The notes below the pieces were generated by a model, which worked only from the letters and a program-made list of their open reading frames with translations, was not told the origin of the DNA and ran no database searches. This document shows positions 18,503 through 28,137 of a stretch of DNA of 64,000 nt, one piece after another (the first letter of the stretch is position 1; each line of letters starts with the position of its first letter). Origin of the DNA: Clostridia bacterium. GTDB lineage: Bacteria > Bacillota > Clostridia > Oscillospirales > CAG-272. The translations under genes were made by a program, and so were the position numbers. Location: NCBI GenBank assembly GCA_017463125.1, contig JAFTPV010000018.1, positions 62,001 through 126,000 on the forward strand, read 5' to 3'.

Positions 18503-20500
18503 ATGAAAAACGAAAACAAAAACAGTTTACTGAATATTCCTTATGCATCGCGGTTTGAGGTGGTTTTATATATAGCTTTAGCCTGCTTCAATATCGTGCT
18601 TGTTGCTGCTTTGATGAATGCCTTTGATATTCCTGCTGTTTTACCTGCGGTGTTCGTCGCTCTCGTATATCTTGCGGAGGTAGCCCTGATAGGCTATAAG
18701 AGGGCAACTAAGCTGCGCTCACTGCCTAAAAAGAATATTCACGAGCTTCTTTCGGAGGAGGGAAGCGTGGTGTTCAAAAACACTACTTCACCCGTTGTGG
18801 CATTTGATTCCTTCGGTACTATTCTTTGGTACAACGATGCTATGCGCGAGGCGCTTGACTCTTACGAAAACTACGTTTCTCGTAATATTTCATCTCTTTT
18901 CGGAATTTCGCCGGAGAACGTTGCGGCAGGCGAAGTTACGGTCAATATAGAATCGTCCATTTATCGTGTTGAGGGATTTGCGGTATCCGAGAAAAACGAC
19001 GGTCTTTATATCGCGGTTCTGAACGATATTACAAAGCTCACCGAAACCGAGCGCAAGTATATGGACGAGCGCGTTGCAGTAGCATATATAGCTATTGATA
19101 ACGTAGAGGACGTCTTGCAGTACGTTCATGATAAATTTGCCGATGCCGTAACCCGTATTGACGAGAAGCTTAAGGCTTGGGCGGCGTCAATGAACGGTAT
19201 AATTAAGTCCTACGATAACGATAAGTATATAATGCTCTTTGATTCGGTATACCTTGATAAATGTATTGAAAGCCGCTTTTCAATTCTTGATGAAATAAGA
19301 GATTCGAGAGTAGGGGACGGTGTTTCGATAACGGTATCCATCGGTGTATCAAGAAGCCGCGACACGCTTAAGGAAAGAGAGCTTGATGCAAGGGACGCTA
19401 TTGATATGGCGCTTCAGCGCGGAGGTGACCAGGCGGTTTACAAGTCGGAGGACGGAACCGAATATTACGGCGGACGTACAAAGACTATTTATAAGCGCTC
19501 AAACGTGCGCTCCAGAGCCTTCGCTACACAGCTCACCTCACTTATGGTTCGATCTGATAACGTTATTATTATGGGACATAGATACGGTGACTTCGACTCC
19601 TTCGGCGCGTCTGTCGGCGTTGCAAGGCTTGCTATGCTTTGCGGAGTTAAGGCTAATATCGCCGTTGACGTCCGTGACAGAAACCTTCGTCCGTGTATTG
19701 AGATGATGCAGCGTACGGCTTTGTATTCCGAGTTATTCGTCGATAATGCTGATGCGCTCGATCTTCTTGGCCCCGACACGCTCGTTATTTTGGTCGATCA
19801 CGGTACCGTTGCCAGAGCGCAGTTCGCAGACATTGCGGCAAAGGCTGGGGCGATAGCGATAGTTGACCATCACAGACAGGCAGACAATATTTCCGATAAG
19901 GTAAAGCTTTCTTATATCGAGCCCTCGGCATCGTCTACGTGTGAGCTCGTTTCGGAGATGCTTGAGAGTGCTGTCAGCTCGCAAAACCTGCTTAAAGAAG
20001 AGGCTGATATTCTTCTTTCGGGTATCATTCTTGATACCAAGCAGTTTACAAGAAACACCGGAACCAGAACCTTCGGTGCGGCACAGTACCTGCGTGGCGC
20101 GGGTGCTAACCCAACTGACGTATATAACCTATTTAAGACAGTTCCCGAGGATCTTTCAAAAGAAGCAAGATTCCACACCGCCATCACTATGTATAGGGAT
20201 TCTGTGGCAATTTCCTCCTGTGACGGTGAAACAGACGAGTCCTACCGTATCATTGCATCAAAGGCGGCGGATAAGATGCTGACGCTTCGGGGTGTTGACG
20301 CAGCGTTCACACTTGTCAGAATCGGTGAGCAGATTCATATCTCGGCACGCTCGTCGGGAAAGATAAATGTTCAGCTTATACTTAAGAGGCTTGGCGGAGG
20401 AGGTCATTTTGACGTTGCAGGTGCGCAGATAACGTCCGATTCCATACTTGCCGTTCTTGCTGATCTTAAGAATAGTATTGACAAGCATTTTGAAGAATAA
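18503..20500 (+). CDS. gdpP: Cyclic-di-AMP phosphodiesterase GdpP
   Basis: Membrane phosphodiesterase that hydrolyses c-di-AMP to pApA, so setting the level of this essential messenger. The 665 residues follow the family layout: two N-terminal helices (about 15-65), a PAS-like sensor (about 85-175), a degenerate GGDEF domain (about 180-320, with VSITVSIGVSRSRD but no GGDEF motif), then the DHH-DHHA1 catalytic module. The module shows MGHRYGDFDSFGAS and the DHH motif in VDHHRQADN. GGGGHFDVAGAQ near the C-terminus is the DHHA1 signature. It lies between yybS and rplI as in other Firmicutes, which supports the call strongly. Confidence 0.95.
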   Translation: MKNENKNSLLNIPYASRFEVVLYIALACFNIVLVAALMNAFDIPAVLPAVFVALVYLAEVALIGYKRATKLRSLPKKNIHELLSEEGSVVFKNTTSPVVAFDSFGTILWYNDAMREALDSYENYVSRNISSLFGISPENVAAGEVTVNIESSIYRVEGFAVSEKNDGLYIAVLNDITKLTETERKYMDERVAVAYIAIDNVEDVLQYVHDKFADAVTRIDEKLKAWAASMNGIIKSYDNDKYIMLFDSVYLDKCIESRFSILDEIRDSRVGDGVSITVSIGVSRSRDTLKERELDARDAIDMALQRGGDQAVYKSEDGTEYYGGRTKTIYKRSNVRSRAFATQLTSLMVRSDNVIIMGHRYGDFDSFGASVGVARLAMLCGVKANIAVDVRDRNLRPCIEMMQRTALYSELFVDNADALDLLGPDTLVILVDHGTVARAQFADIAAKAGAIAIVDHHRQADNISDKVKLSYIEPSASSTCELVSEMLESAVSSQNLLKEEADILLSGIILDTKQFTRNTGTRTFGAAQYLRGAGANPTDVYNLFKTVPEDLSKEARFHTAITMYRDSVAISSCDGETDESYRIIASKAADKMLTLRGVDAAFTLVRIGEQIHISARSSGKINVQLILKRLGGGGHFDVAGAQITSDSILAVLADLKNSIDKHFEE

Positions 20501-20543
20501 TTTTTATAACCATATTAGGTATTAGTTAGATAAGGAGAATATT

Positions 20544-20987
20544 ATGAAGGTAATTTTACTTTGTGACGTAAAGGGGCAGGGAAAGAAGGATCAGATAGTT
20601 GAGGTATCCGACGGATACGCGAGAAATTTCCTTCTCCCGCAGAAGAAGGCGGTGCCCGCTGATGCTAAAGCGACGAGTGAGCTTAAAAGCAAGGAGGAGG
20701 CAAAGCAGTTCAGAATAAGCGAGGACAGAAAGGCTGCTGCCGCTCTCGCTGAAAAAATAAAGGACACCGAGATCGAGATAGTTATGGATCACGGTGCTGA
20801 CGGCAGGCTTTACGGCTCCGTAACCGCAAAGGATATAGCTGAGGAGCTGAAAAAGAAGCTTTCCATAGACGTTGATAAGCGTAAGATAGTATTAAAGGAA
20901 AATATCAAGGCCTACGGAAAGTATTCCGTAGAACTTAAAATTCTTGCGGATATAAGCGCGAAATTCGTAGTCTACGTTCATCAATAA
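20544..20987 (+). CDS. rplI: 50S ribosomal protein L9
   Basis: L9 binds 23S rRNA domain V and projects from the large subunit. The 147-residue protein has the L9 N-domain start [24 protein letters not shown] followed by GYARNFLLP (about 24-32). A long connecting helix rich in Lys/Glu/Ala (about 45-78) leads to the C-terminal RNA-binding domain with [13 protein letters not shown] (about 90-102). AAGGAG precedes the ATG by 7 bases. It lies 43 bases after gdpP and 37 before dnaB. Confidence 0.97.
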   Translation: MKVILLCDVKGQGKKDQIVEVSDGYARNFLLPQKKAVPADAKATSELKSKEEAKQFRISEDRKAAAALAEKIKDTEIEIVMDHGADGRLYGSVTAKDIAEELKKKLSIDVDKRKIVLKENIKAYGKYSVELKILADISAKFVVYVHQ

Positions 20988-21006
20988 GCTTGAAATATTA
21001 AGCTTA
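20985..21006 (+). other. Intercistronic inverted repeat, rplI-dnaB
   Basis: TAAGCTT (20985-20991, beginning with the rplI stop) and AAGCTTA (21000-21006) form a 7-bp stem with an 8-base loop. There is no T tract. It may adjust relative expression or mRNA decay of rplI and dnaB. Confidence 0.4.
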
Positions 21007-21024
21007 CGAAAGGAATGATCCGAT

Positions 21025-22398
21025 ATGGACAGTACAAGCAATCTCATAAGGCAAATGCCCGTTTCGATAGAAGCGGAGCAAGCCTTGCTCGGCTCGATAA
21101 TCGTCAGCCCCGATGCATTTGATAAGGTCAGCGGTCTTATCACGGCTGAGGATTTTTACGTTGCGGAGCATAAGCATATATATTCAACTCTTCTCAGTAT
21201 GTATGCGAAGAGCAAGACGATAGATGTTGTAACTCTTGTCAACGCTCTCGTGGAGGAGGGCTATCGCGACGAGGCTGGCGGAATACAGTACGTTACGCTT
21301 ATTGCCGAGTCGGTTCCCTCTGCCACTAACGTAAAGGATTATGCAAGAATAGTAAAGGACAAGTCTATTCTTCGCCGTCTTATCGGCGTTTGCGATGAAA
21401 TAAGCAACGATGCATACAGCGAGGCAGAAGAGGTTAGAATGATAATTGACAGTGCCGAGCAGAAAATATTTGATATTTCTCATAACAACGATTCAAAGGA
21501 GCTTCGTCATATTCGCGACGTTTTGCAGAACGTTTATCAGGATATAGAGGCCCTTTCCGAAACCAAAGGCGCTGTTACCGGTACAAAAACCGGATTTTCC
21601 GGTCTTGATAAAATGCTGATACAGATGGGTAAGGGCGATCTTGTTATCGTTGGTGCCCGTCCCGGTATGGGAAAAACCTCGTTTGCCCTGAATATTGCGA
21701 CCAACGTGGCAAAGTCTACTAAAAAGACCGTTGCGATATTTTCCCTCGAGATGTCGGCAGAGCAGCTCGTTACCCGTATTATCTCAAGTGAGGCGCTTGT
21801 GGACTCAAGGAGTCTTAGAACGGGTGAGCTTAAAAACGAGGATTGGGAAAATATAGCAGAGGTGGTAACCTCTCTTTCCGGTGCTGATATATATATCGAC
21901 GACACCTCTGCAATCACTACGGCGGAGATGAAGTCGAAGCTCAGAAGACTTCCCAATCTCGGTCTTGTGGTTATCGACTATATCGGTCTTATGCAAACTA
22001 CTGCAAATACGGATAACCGTGCACAGCAGGTGGGAGAAATTTCGAGAAACCTGAAGATTATGGCAAAGGATTTCGGTATCCCGATAGTTTGCTGCGCCCA
22101 GCTTAACCGAGGAACAGAATCACGTCCCGGTGCGGGAAAGCGACCGACACTTGCCGACCTTCGTGATTCGGGCTCTATCGAGCAGGACGCTGATATAGTG
22201 CTCTTCCTATATAGAGATGAATATTATAAGGATATAAGCGGAGCGCAGGGGGATGACGCCGCGTCTGCTGAAAGTGCGAACACCGCAGAGGTAATCGTTG
22301 CCAAGAACCGTCACGGCTCTGTCGGTAATGTAAAGATGGGTTGGATCGGTCAGTTTACCAAATTCAGAACCCTTGAAGACGACTACAATAATGGATAA
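21025..22398 (+). CDS. dnaB: Replicative DNA helicase DnaB
   Basis: Hexameric 5'-3' helicase of the replication fork. A 457-residue protein with the N-terminal domain beginning MPVSIEAEQALLGSII, a linker (about 150-185), and a RecA-like domain with Walker A GARPGMGKTS (about 210-219). Walker B is LGLVVIDYIGLM, followed by a RADLRDSGSIEQDADIVLFLYRDEYY-type motif H4 and the C-terminal NRHGSVG arginine-finger region. This is the gene often called dnaC in Bacillus subtilis. The GAAAGGAATGATCC leader gives a good ribosome binding site. The stop overlaps the start of tilS by eight bases. Confidence 0.97.
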   Translation: MDSTSNLIRQMPVSIEAEQALLGSIIVSPDAFDKVSGLITAEDFYVAEHKHIYSTLLSMYAKSKTIDVVTLVNALVEEGYRDEAGGIQYVTLIAESVPSATNVKDYARIVKDKSILRRLIGVCDEISNDAYSEAEEVRMIIDSAEQKIFDISHNNDSKELRHIRDVLQNVYQDIEALSETKGAVTGTKTGFSGLDKMLIQMGKGDLVIVGARPGMGKTSFALNIATNVAKSTKKTVAIFSLEMSAEQLVTRIISSEALVDSRSLRTGELKNEDWENIAEVVTSLSGADIYIDDTSAITTAEMKSKLRRLPNLGLVVIDYIGLMQTTANTDNRAQQVGEISRNLKIMAKDFGIPIVCCAQLNRGTESRPGAGKRPTLADLRDSGSIEQDADIVLFLYRDEYYKDISGAQGDDAASAESANTAEVIVAKNRHGSVGNVKMGWIGQFTKFRTLEDDYNNG

Positions 22399-23836
22399 GA
22401 TTGAAAAGCTTTTTTCAACTGAGCAGGGTAAGAAGATATATTTAGATGCGCTTCGCGCAATCTCTGAATATAAAATGCAGCCGATGATTGAGAAAGGTGT
22501 TCTCGTAGGTCTATCGGGCGGTGCTGATTCCGTGATGCTTCTTTGCTTTTTAATTGAGCTACGCAGAAAAAACGGTTATTTTCCGATAGCTGCCGTTCAT
22601 ATAAACCATATGATACGAAAAGGTGCCGCTGATAAGGACGAGGAGTATTCTCGCACCCTTTGCGAGAGCTTGAATATCGAGTTTACGTCGAAAAGTGTTG
22701 ACGTTCCTACGCTTGCTAAATGCAGGGGCCAAGGACTTGAGGAATGTGCGAGGAATGTAAGATATTCCGAATTTTCGAGCATAATCTCCGGCAGAAGTGA
22801 CATTTCTACACTGTCCGTTGCTCATAATTCAAATGACAATCTGGAAACAGTACTTCTCAATATATTAAGAGGTGCCGGCGCAAAAGGTGCTGCGGGTATT
22901 CCTCCCGTAAGGGATAATATCATTCGTCCTCTTATCTATACAAAGAAGGCGGATATTCTTCAAGCACTTGACGAAGCAGGGATTTATTACGTTACTGACG
23001 CAACAAATTTTGAGAATGATTATAGGCGTAATTTTTTACGCAACGAAATAGTTACAAGACTGCAAGACGTCTTTGATTATCCCGAGTATATGGCGGCAAG
23101 GCTTTCGGCAAATTTAAGGTGTGATGACGAATATATAACGCTTAAGGCTTACGAATTTGTTAATAGCAATAACCCGCTTACCATTTCCGCCTTGCGTAAG
23201 CTGCACAAGGCAGTTTTCATAAGAGTGATATCAATTCTTTCATCGGGAGTTGCAGACACCGTTTCCGCTTCAGTGTTAGAAGATCTTTACAATCTTGTAT
23301 TGAAAAAGGATAAATTTTCCTATTCGCTTCCCGGAAATGCTAAATTTATTGCTGAAGGCGGCTTATGCAAAATAGTAAAGGCTGACGATATACGCGAATA
23401 TGATTATTTGTTTAATGTGGCAAACGGTAAGACCGAGCTTTGCGGATTTGACGCGGATTTTTTCGTATTCGGCGAAAAATTAGATAAAGCTTCGTTAAAT
23501 GTTTACAATTTTTCAATACACGCTGATATTTCTTCTGCTATAATAGAAGGGAATTTGTATTTAAGACCTAGAAAAGACGGTGACGCTCTTTTCTTCGGCG
23601 GTATGACACGTAAGGTAAAGAAGCTATTTTCTGACCGTAAAATACCGGAGAGCTTGAGGGGGAGTATTCCTCTTCTTTGTGACGGCAGGGGCGTTGTGTG
23701 GGTTCCTGGGTGCGGTGTGCGCGATGACGTGCGTGATAAGAGCTCTCGTGTCCCCTGTTACGTAGCGTTGGCTATCGGTAAGGGAGATGAGCTTCACGAA
23801 TACAGAATGCGCTCGGCTTCCGAATACAAGTCATAA
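22391..23836 (+). CDS. tilS: tRNA(Ile)-lysidine synthase
   Basis: Ligates lysine to C34 of the tRNA(Ile) CAU anticodon with ATP, an essential reading-code step. The PP-loop SGGADSVML is at about residues 42-50, with HINHMIRKGAADKDEEYS (about 70-87) and the AHNSNDNLETVLLNILRGAG motif. I take the ATG at 22391, which overlaps the dnaB stop as ATGGATAA and implies translational coupling; a TTG six codons upstream is in frame but has no ribosome binding site of its own. The protein is 481 residues, and its C-terminal domain (about 375-460) contains LRPRKDGD and the KVKKLFSDRKIP motif typical of the long TilS form. ftsH follows after 69 bases, but hpt, often between them, is absent. Confidence 0.94.
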   Translation: MDKIEKLFSTEQGKKIYLDALRAISEYKMQPMIEKGVLVGLSGGADSVMLLCFLIELRRKNGYFPIAAVHINHMIRKGAADKDEEYSRTLCESLNIEFTSKSVDVPTLAKCRGQGLEECARNVRYSEFSSIISGRSDISTLSVAHNSNDNLETVLLNILRGAGAKGAAGIPPVRDNIIRPLIYTKKADILQALDEAGIYYVTDATNFENDYRRNFLRNEIVTRLQDVFDYPEYMAARLSANLRCDDEYITLKAYEFVNSNNPLTISALRKLHKAVFIRVISILSSGVADTVSASVLEDLYNLVLKKDKFSYSLPGNAKFIAEGGLCKIVKADDIREYDYLFNVANGKTELCGFDADFFVFGEKLDKASLNVYNFSIHADISSAIIEGNLYLRPRKDGDALFFGGMTRKVKKLFSDRKIPESLRGSIPLLCDGRGVVWVPGCGVRDDVRDKSSRVPCYVALAIGKGDELHEYRMRSASEYKS

Positions 23837-23905
23837 AATGCTGTTTATATGAAATAATATATTAAAAGCAGTTAGGTTTTTTAGAGAAAGGCATGGCAAT
23901 ACTTA

Positions 23906-26098
23906 ATGAAGGCAAATTTTAAGAGCATTATAATGCTCATTTTAATGGTTGGAGCTGTAATTCTCGCGGTTTCGGTATTTTCTACCGCAAATCAGGAGGA
24001 TGAGTTTATTTACAGCGACATCATCGAGATGTTTGACGAGGATCTTGTTACCTCATTCGTAGTGGATGAAAACAGCGTGATTACGTTGAAGGTTATGGAA
24101 TACGCAACCGATAAGGATGGCAATTACATTCTTGACGGAGCAGGAAACCGTATTTACAAGCTTGATAGCAAGGGCAACCCAGCCGTTACCGAGCATTCTT
24201 ACAAGTTCAGTTATAATACACAAATAGAAGAGATAAATGAAATTGCCGCAACCAAGCTTAAGGATGCAAATTCCAACCTTAAGGAATACGACTATCAGGC
24301 AGCAGAGGAAACTCCTTGGTTCCTTATGTATCTTCCTTATATTATAACAGCTGTTGTATTTATTGCGTTCTTCTATTTTATTATGAGGCAAACAACAGGC
24401 GGCGGTGCCGGCAAGATAGGCTCCTTCTCGAAGTCGAAGGCAAAGGTTGCCATAAATGATAAAAATTCTGTTAAGTTTGCAGACGTTGCCGGTGCTGACG
24501 AGGAAAAGGCAGAGCTTGAGGAGGTTGTTGAATTCCTTAAGGATCCCGAAAAGTTCGTTAAGCTTGGCGCAAGGATTCCGAGAGGCGTGCTTCTTGTAGG
24601 CCCTCCCGGTACGGGTAAAACCTTGCTTGCAAAAGCAGTAGCAGGTGAGGCAGGCGTTCCGTTCTTCTCAATTTCCGGCTCTGATTTTGTAGAAATGTAT
24701 GTCGGTGTAGGTGCATCGCGTGTAAGAGATCTCTTTGATAATGCAAGAAAAACACCTGCGAGCATTATATTTATTGATGAAATTGACGCAGTAGGACGCC
24801 ACAGAGGAGCAGGCCTTGGTGGTGGTCACGACGAGAGAGAACAAACGCTCAACCAGCTTCTCGTTGAAATGGATGGCTTCGGAACAAACTCGGGTGTTAT
24901 CGTTATGGCGGCAACAAACCGTCCTGACATTCTCGATCCCGCGCTTCTTCGTCCCGGACGCTTTGACAGACGCGTTACCGTAAATTACCCCGACATTAAG
25001 GGGCGTGAGGAAATTCTAAAGGTTCATTGCCGTAACAAACCCCTTGAGGAAACCGTTGATTTGAGGAAAATCGCACAGACGACAATCGGATTTACAGGTG
25101 CCGAGCTTGCCAACCTTATGAATGAAGCAGCGCTTCGCGCAGCAAAGCAAAACAAGGCGCTTATCGGCATGGTTGACATTGAGGAATCCTATATGAAGCT
25201 CCTTCTCGGTCCTCAAAAGAAGACTAAGGTAAGAACAGAGGCGGACAATAAGCTTTGTGCCTATCACGAGGCAGGTCATGCCGTTGCATCATATTACTGT
25301 GAAAATACCGATCCCGTAAAGGCAATAACCATCATTCCCGCAGGAAATGCAGGCGGTGTTACACTCAGTGTTCCCACCGAGGATCGAATGACTACCTCAA
25401 AGAATGCGATGATAGATCATATAATTCTCAGCCTTGGCGGCAGAGTTGCCGAGCAGATTATTCTTGACGATATTTCGACGGGAGCTGCCAGCGATATTCA
25501 GAAAGCTACCTCAATAGCTCGCAACATGGTAACGAGATACGGTATGAGTGAAAAACTCGGAACCGTTCTTTACGGCTCGGAGCATTCGTCTGACGAGGTA
25601 TTCCTCGGCAGAGATTTTTCGTCGGGTAAGAACTATTCCGAGAAAACTGCGGCCGATATCGACGAGGAGATCCGTTCTATTATCTCTTCCTGCTACGATA
25701 AGTGTAAGAGTATCCTGACCGAGCATGTAGATAAGCTTCATTTCATAGCTGAGTTCCTTCTTAAGAACGAGTCTATGGACGAGGAGCAGTTCCGCGCGGC
25801 TATGGAAATGCAGAATCCGACTATTGAATCAATAGAGGACATTGCATTCAGAAAGCAGCAGAAGAGCGAGGAAGAGAACAAAACCGCTCACGAAAATAAT
25901 GCAAAAGCTGAGGAAGAGGAGCGCATCCGCCGAGAAGAGCTTGCCAAGAGAATGGAAAACGGCGAGGAGCTTACCAACGAGGTTCTTGACGATATTTTCG
26001 GGAAGAGTCACATCGACCCCGCATCTGATAAAAATGAGGATAATTTATCTTCATCAAAAGATGAATCAAACACGCCAGATAATAGCAAAGATAACTAA
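23906..26098 (+). CDS. ftsH: ATP-dependent zinc metalloprotease FtsH
   Basis: Membrane-anchored AAA+ protease that degrades misplaced or short-lived membrane and cytoplasmic proteins. 730 residues: a first membrane helix (about 7-27), an extracytoplasmic domain (about 28-135) and a second helix (about 140-158). The AAA domain follows, with Walker A GPPGTGKT at 232-239, Walker [12 protein letters not shown], and the pore loop in [10 protein letters not shown]. The protease domain has HEAGH at 454-458. The C-terminal 85 residues are a charged Lys/Glu-rich tail ending in a low-complexity Ser/Asp/Asn segment. The nearest AGAAAGG is 14 bases before the ATG, longer than ideal, so the initiation signal is weak. 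A strong terminator follows. Confidence 0.96.
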   Translation: MKANFKSIIMLILMVGAVILAVSVFSTANQEDEFIYSDIIEMFDEDLVTSFVVDENSVITLKVMEYATDKDGNYILDGAGNRIYKLDSKGNPAVTEHSYKFSYNTQIEEINEIAATKLKDANSNLKEYDYQAAEETPWFLMYLPYIITAVVFIAFFYFIMRQTTGGGAGKIGSFSKSKAKVAINDKNSVKFADVAGADEEKAELEEVVEFLKDPEKFVKLGARIPRGVLLVGPPGTGKTLLAKAVAGEAGVPFFSISGSDFVEMYVGVGASRVRDLFDNARKTPASIIFIDEIDAVGRHRGAGLGGGHDEREQTLNQLLVEMDGFGTNSGVIVMAATNRPDILDPALLRPGRFDRRVTVNYPDIKGREEILKVHCRNKPLEETVDLRKIAQTTIGFTGAELANLMNEAALRAAKQNKALIGMVDIEESYMKLLLGPQKKTKVRTEADNKLCAYHEAGHAVASYYCENTDPVKAITIIPAGNAGGVTLSVPTEDRMTTSKNAMIDHIILSLGGRVAEQIILDDISTGAASDIQKATSIARNMVTRYGMSEKLGTVLYGSEHSSDEVFLGRDFSSGKNYSEKTAADIDEEIRSIISSCYDKCKSILTEHVDKLHFIAEFLLKNESMDEEQFRAAMEMQNPTIESIEDIAFRKQQKSEEENKTAHENNAKAEEEERIRREELAKRMENGEELTNEVLDDIFGKSHIDPASDKNEDNLSSSKDESNTPDNSKDN

Positions 26099-26104
26099 TT
26101 AACA

Positions 26105-26137
26105 AAAACTGCCACGAATTTTGTGGCAGTTTTTTAT
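26105..26137 (+). terminator. Rho-independent terminator after ftsH
   Basis: ACTGCCAC (26108-26115) pairs with GTGGCAGT (26123-26130), extended by A-T pairs, followed by TTTTT. It lies 7 bases past the stop. Confidence 0.9.
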
Positions 26138-26208
26138 TTGAAAGATGTTAGAAGAAAAAGTATTTATTTATATCGACAATAATCTTATTCGTGATACTGG
26201 AAATAATT

Positions 26209-26961
26209 TTACTTATTTTGTGCTTTTAATTCTTTTGGATTTTTTCCTGTAATGGACTTGAAAACTTTTCTAAAATATGATGATGTATTAAATCCAAGCT
26301 CACTGCTTATTTCTTCAATGCTTTTTTCTGTATTAGTCAGCATGTCCAAAGCCTTTTGAATGGTCAAATTGTTTTTATATTCTATCGGTGTGCACCCAAT
26401 AGCATTTTTGAATTTTGTGTAGAATCGTGATTCACTTAAATTGCAAATTTCGGCAAGTAGGCTTATTGGAATTTTTTCGGTATAATGCTCGCTGATGTAA
26501 ACAAGTGCAGGCATAAGGGTTTCTGTACTTTTGTACGTTCTACCGGGAAGCAGCTTTTTATGAAAATCGTTCAAAAACAGATAAAATAGACCCAAACTTT
26601 CAAGAGGAGTGCTCTCGTAGCTGTTCATAACCTTATCAAGAATTTCACGGTCAACGCCTTTCACTATTTGAAAAGGATAATTATCCGAATCAGCAGGCGA
26701 TGTGAAACTATAATTGATAGAATAAAAATGAATTTCGGGATTCCCCTCCCAAACAGAGTAATACCGCGATCCTCTGGCTATATAAATCACGTCGCCGGAA
26801 TCAGCATGATAGGTCTTGCCTTCGTATAGAAATTCTCCGCGCCCTTTGATAAGGTAACCGATGCACGGATGCTTGAAAATTACCAACGAGCCTGCAGTAA
26901 AATGATTATTATATCGATAATCAATGCATTTGAAATAATTAATAAAATTTGGTTCGGACAT
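26209..26961 (-). CDS. AraC-family transcriptional regulator
   Basis: A 250-residue regulator with an N-terminal cupin-like sensor domain (about 10-130; IKGRGEFLYEGKTYHADSGDVIYIARGSRYYS is its core) and two C-terminal helix-turn-helix motifs (about 155-250), the second ending FRKVFKSITGKNPKEL. The start is the ATG at 26961, with AAGGAG seven bases upstream; a longer reading to 27066 would run through the promoter. It is divergent from a dehydrogenase/oxidoreductase/GH127-like operon and has its own consensus promoter. It most likely activates that operon in response to a sugar or sugar derivative, an inference from position. The two promoters are close, so one bound protein could influence both. 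Confidence 0.92.
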   Translation of the reverse strand: MSEPNFINYFKCIDYRYNNHFTAGSLVIFKHPCIGYLIKGRGEFLYEGKTYHADSGDVIYIARGSRYYSVWEGNPEIHFYSINYSFTSPADSDNYPFQIVKGVDREILDKVMNSYESTPLESLGLFYLFLNDFHKKLLPGRTYKSTETLMPALVYISEHYTEKIPISLLAEICNLSESRFYTKFKNAIGCTPIEYKNNLTIQKALDMLTNTEKSIEEISSELGFNTSSYFRKVFKSITGKNPKELKAQNK

Positions 26962-26980
26962 TTTTTTCTCCTTTATATCA

Positions 26981-27009
26981 ATTATATCATTAATACTTAT
27001 CGCTGTCAA
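26981..27009 (-). promoter_or_regulatory. Sigma-A promoter of the AraC-family regulator
   Basis: On the minus strand, TTGACA (27009-27004), 17-base spacer, TATAAT (26986-26981), an exact consensus. Confidence 0.85.
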
Positions 27010-27052
27010 GAAAAAACAGTAGAATAGTAGTTTTTTATAGTGGAATTGACTG

Positions 27053-27081
27053 TTGAATTTGATCAATTATAGTATTATAAT
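27053..27081 (+). promoter_or_regulatory. Promoter of the 27-31 kb carbohydrate operon
   Basis: TTGAAT at 27053-27058, 17-base spacer, TATAAT at 27076-27081. AATTGA (27044-27049) and TCAATT (27063-27068) form an inverted repeat over the -35 box, a candidate binding site. The divergent AraC-gene -35 is 43 bases away. Confidence 0.65.
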
Positions 27082-27114
27082 TATTTTGGTATAAAATGTT
27101 AAAGGAGATTTGTT

Positions 27115-28137
27115 ATGACAATTAAACAAATTATTTTTACCGAACCAAACGTTGCAAAGCTTCTTGACAGAGAGCTTAACGAGCTTGCGGATAACGAGGT
27201 GCTTGTGAAAACGGCTTATTCAACAATAAGCGCGGGTACAGAGCGCGCAAATCTTGTGGGAGACCTCAATATCGACCCAACATCGAAGCACACCGTAGCA
27301 AAATTCCCTAGAACCGTTGGATATTGCTCGTCGGGTATTGTCGTAAGCGTTGGAAAGAACGTTACAGCTTTCAAGCCTGGTGACAGGGTAATCGGTGCTT
27401 GGAGCAAGCACGCAAGTTACAATATTTTCCCCGAAAAAAAGATTGCAAAAATAGATGATTCTATCTCTCTTTCCGAAGCGGCAACCTGCTTTATTTCTAC
27501 GTTCTCTCTTGCAGGACTTACAAAGACAAATCCCGAGTTTGGCGAATCTGCACTTATCTGTGGTCTTGGCATACTCGGCATTTTTGCCGTTCAGCTTGCA
27601 AGAGCTATGGGACTTAGCCCCGTTATTGCGGTTGATCCCAATCCTGCAAGAAGAGAACTGGCAGAAAAAATGGGTGCTGATTATACCTTTGATCCTTATG
27701 ATGAGGATTTTGTTAAAAATGTAAAGCAACTTACAAACGGAGGCGCGAACATTGCGGTTGAAGTAACGGGCAGAGGTGAAGCATTAAACCAAGTGCTTGA
27801 CTGTATGGCGAGATTTGGACGTGTATCTCTTCTCGGATGTACCAGAGACTCTGATTTTACCGTTGACTATTACAGAAAGGTGCATTACCCGGGTATAACC
27901 CTTGTCGGCGCTCACACAAATGCAAGGCCTGAGAATGAATCCCGCCCGGGATTCCATACAGAAATGGATGACTTAAGGAGAATACTAAAACTACTTGCAT
28001 CAGGACGTCTTGACTTTAAGCCAATAATATCCGAGTGCTACTCTCCGAAAGAGTGTGAGGAGGTATTCTCCAGACTTGCGTTTGATAAGAATTTCCCGAT
28101 AGGAGTACAGTTTGATTGGAGTCTATTAGATGAATAA
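27115..28137 (+). CDS. MDR-family (zinc-binding type) dehydrogenase
   Basis: A 340-residue medium-chain dehydrogenase/reductase. The N-terminal catalytic domain has YSTISAGTE and GYCSSGIVVSVGKNV in place of the classical Cys/His zinc ligands, so the catalytic zinc may be missing. The Rossmann motif GLGILG lies near 147-152, and AVDPNPARRELAEKMGAD follows. The SAGTE motif resembles the dehydrogenase half of bi-domain oxidoreductases in which an MDR domain is fused to a Gfo/Idh/MocA domain. Here the two parts are separate genes overlapping by eight bases, which supports a joint role. Ribosome binding site AAAGGAG precedes the ATG. The substrate is probably a sugar, cyclitol or sugar acid; not decidable from sequence. 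Confidence 0.85.
   Translation: MTIKQIIFTEPNVAKLLDRELNELADNEVLVKTAYSTISAGTERANLVGDLNIDPTSKHTVAKFPRTVGYCSSGIVVSVGKNVTAFKPGDRVIGAWSKHASYNIFPEKKIAKIDDSISLSEAATCFISTFSLAGLTKTNPEFGESALICGLGILGIFAVQLARAMGLSPVIAVDPNPARRELAEKMGADYTFDPYDEDFVKNVKQLTNGGANIAVEVTGRGEALNQVLDCMARFGRVSLLGCTRDSDFTVDYYRKVHYPGITLVGAHTNARPENESRPGFHTEMDDLRRILKLLASGRLDFKPIISECYSPKECEEVFSRLAFDKNFPIGVQFDWSLLDE

Noticed and set aside
23893-23922. A nine-codon upstream reading frame (M-A-I-L-N-E-G-K-F) overlapping the ftsH start, as a possible coupling peptide.
   Set aside because: The AGAAAGG is only one base from its ATG, too close for efficient initiation, and nothing else supports translation.
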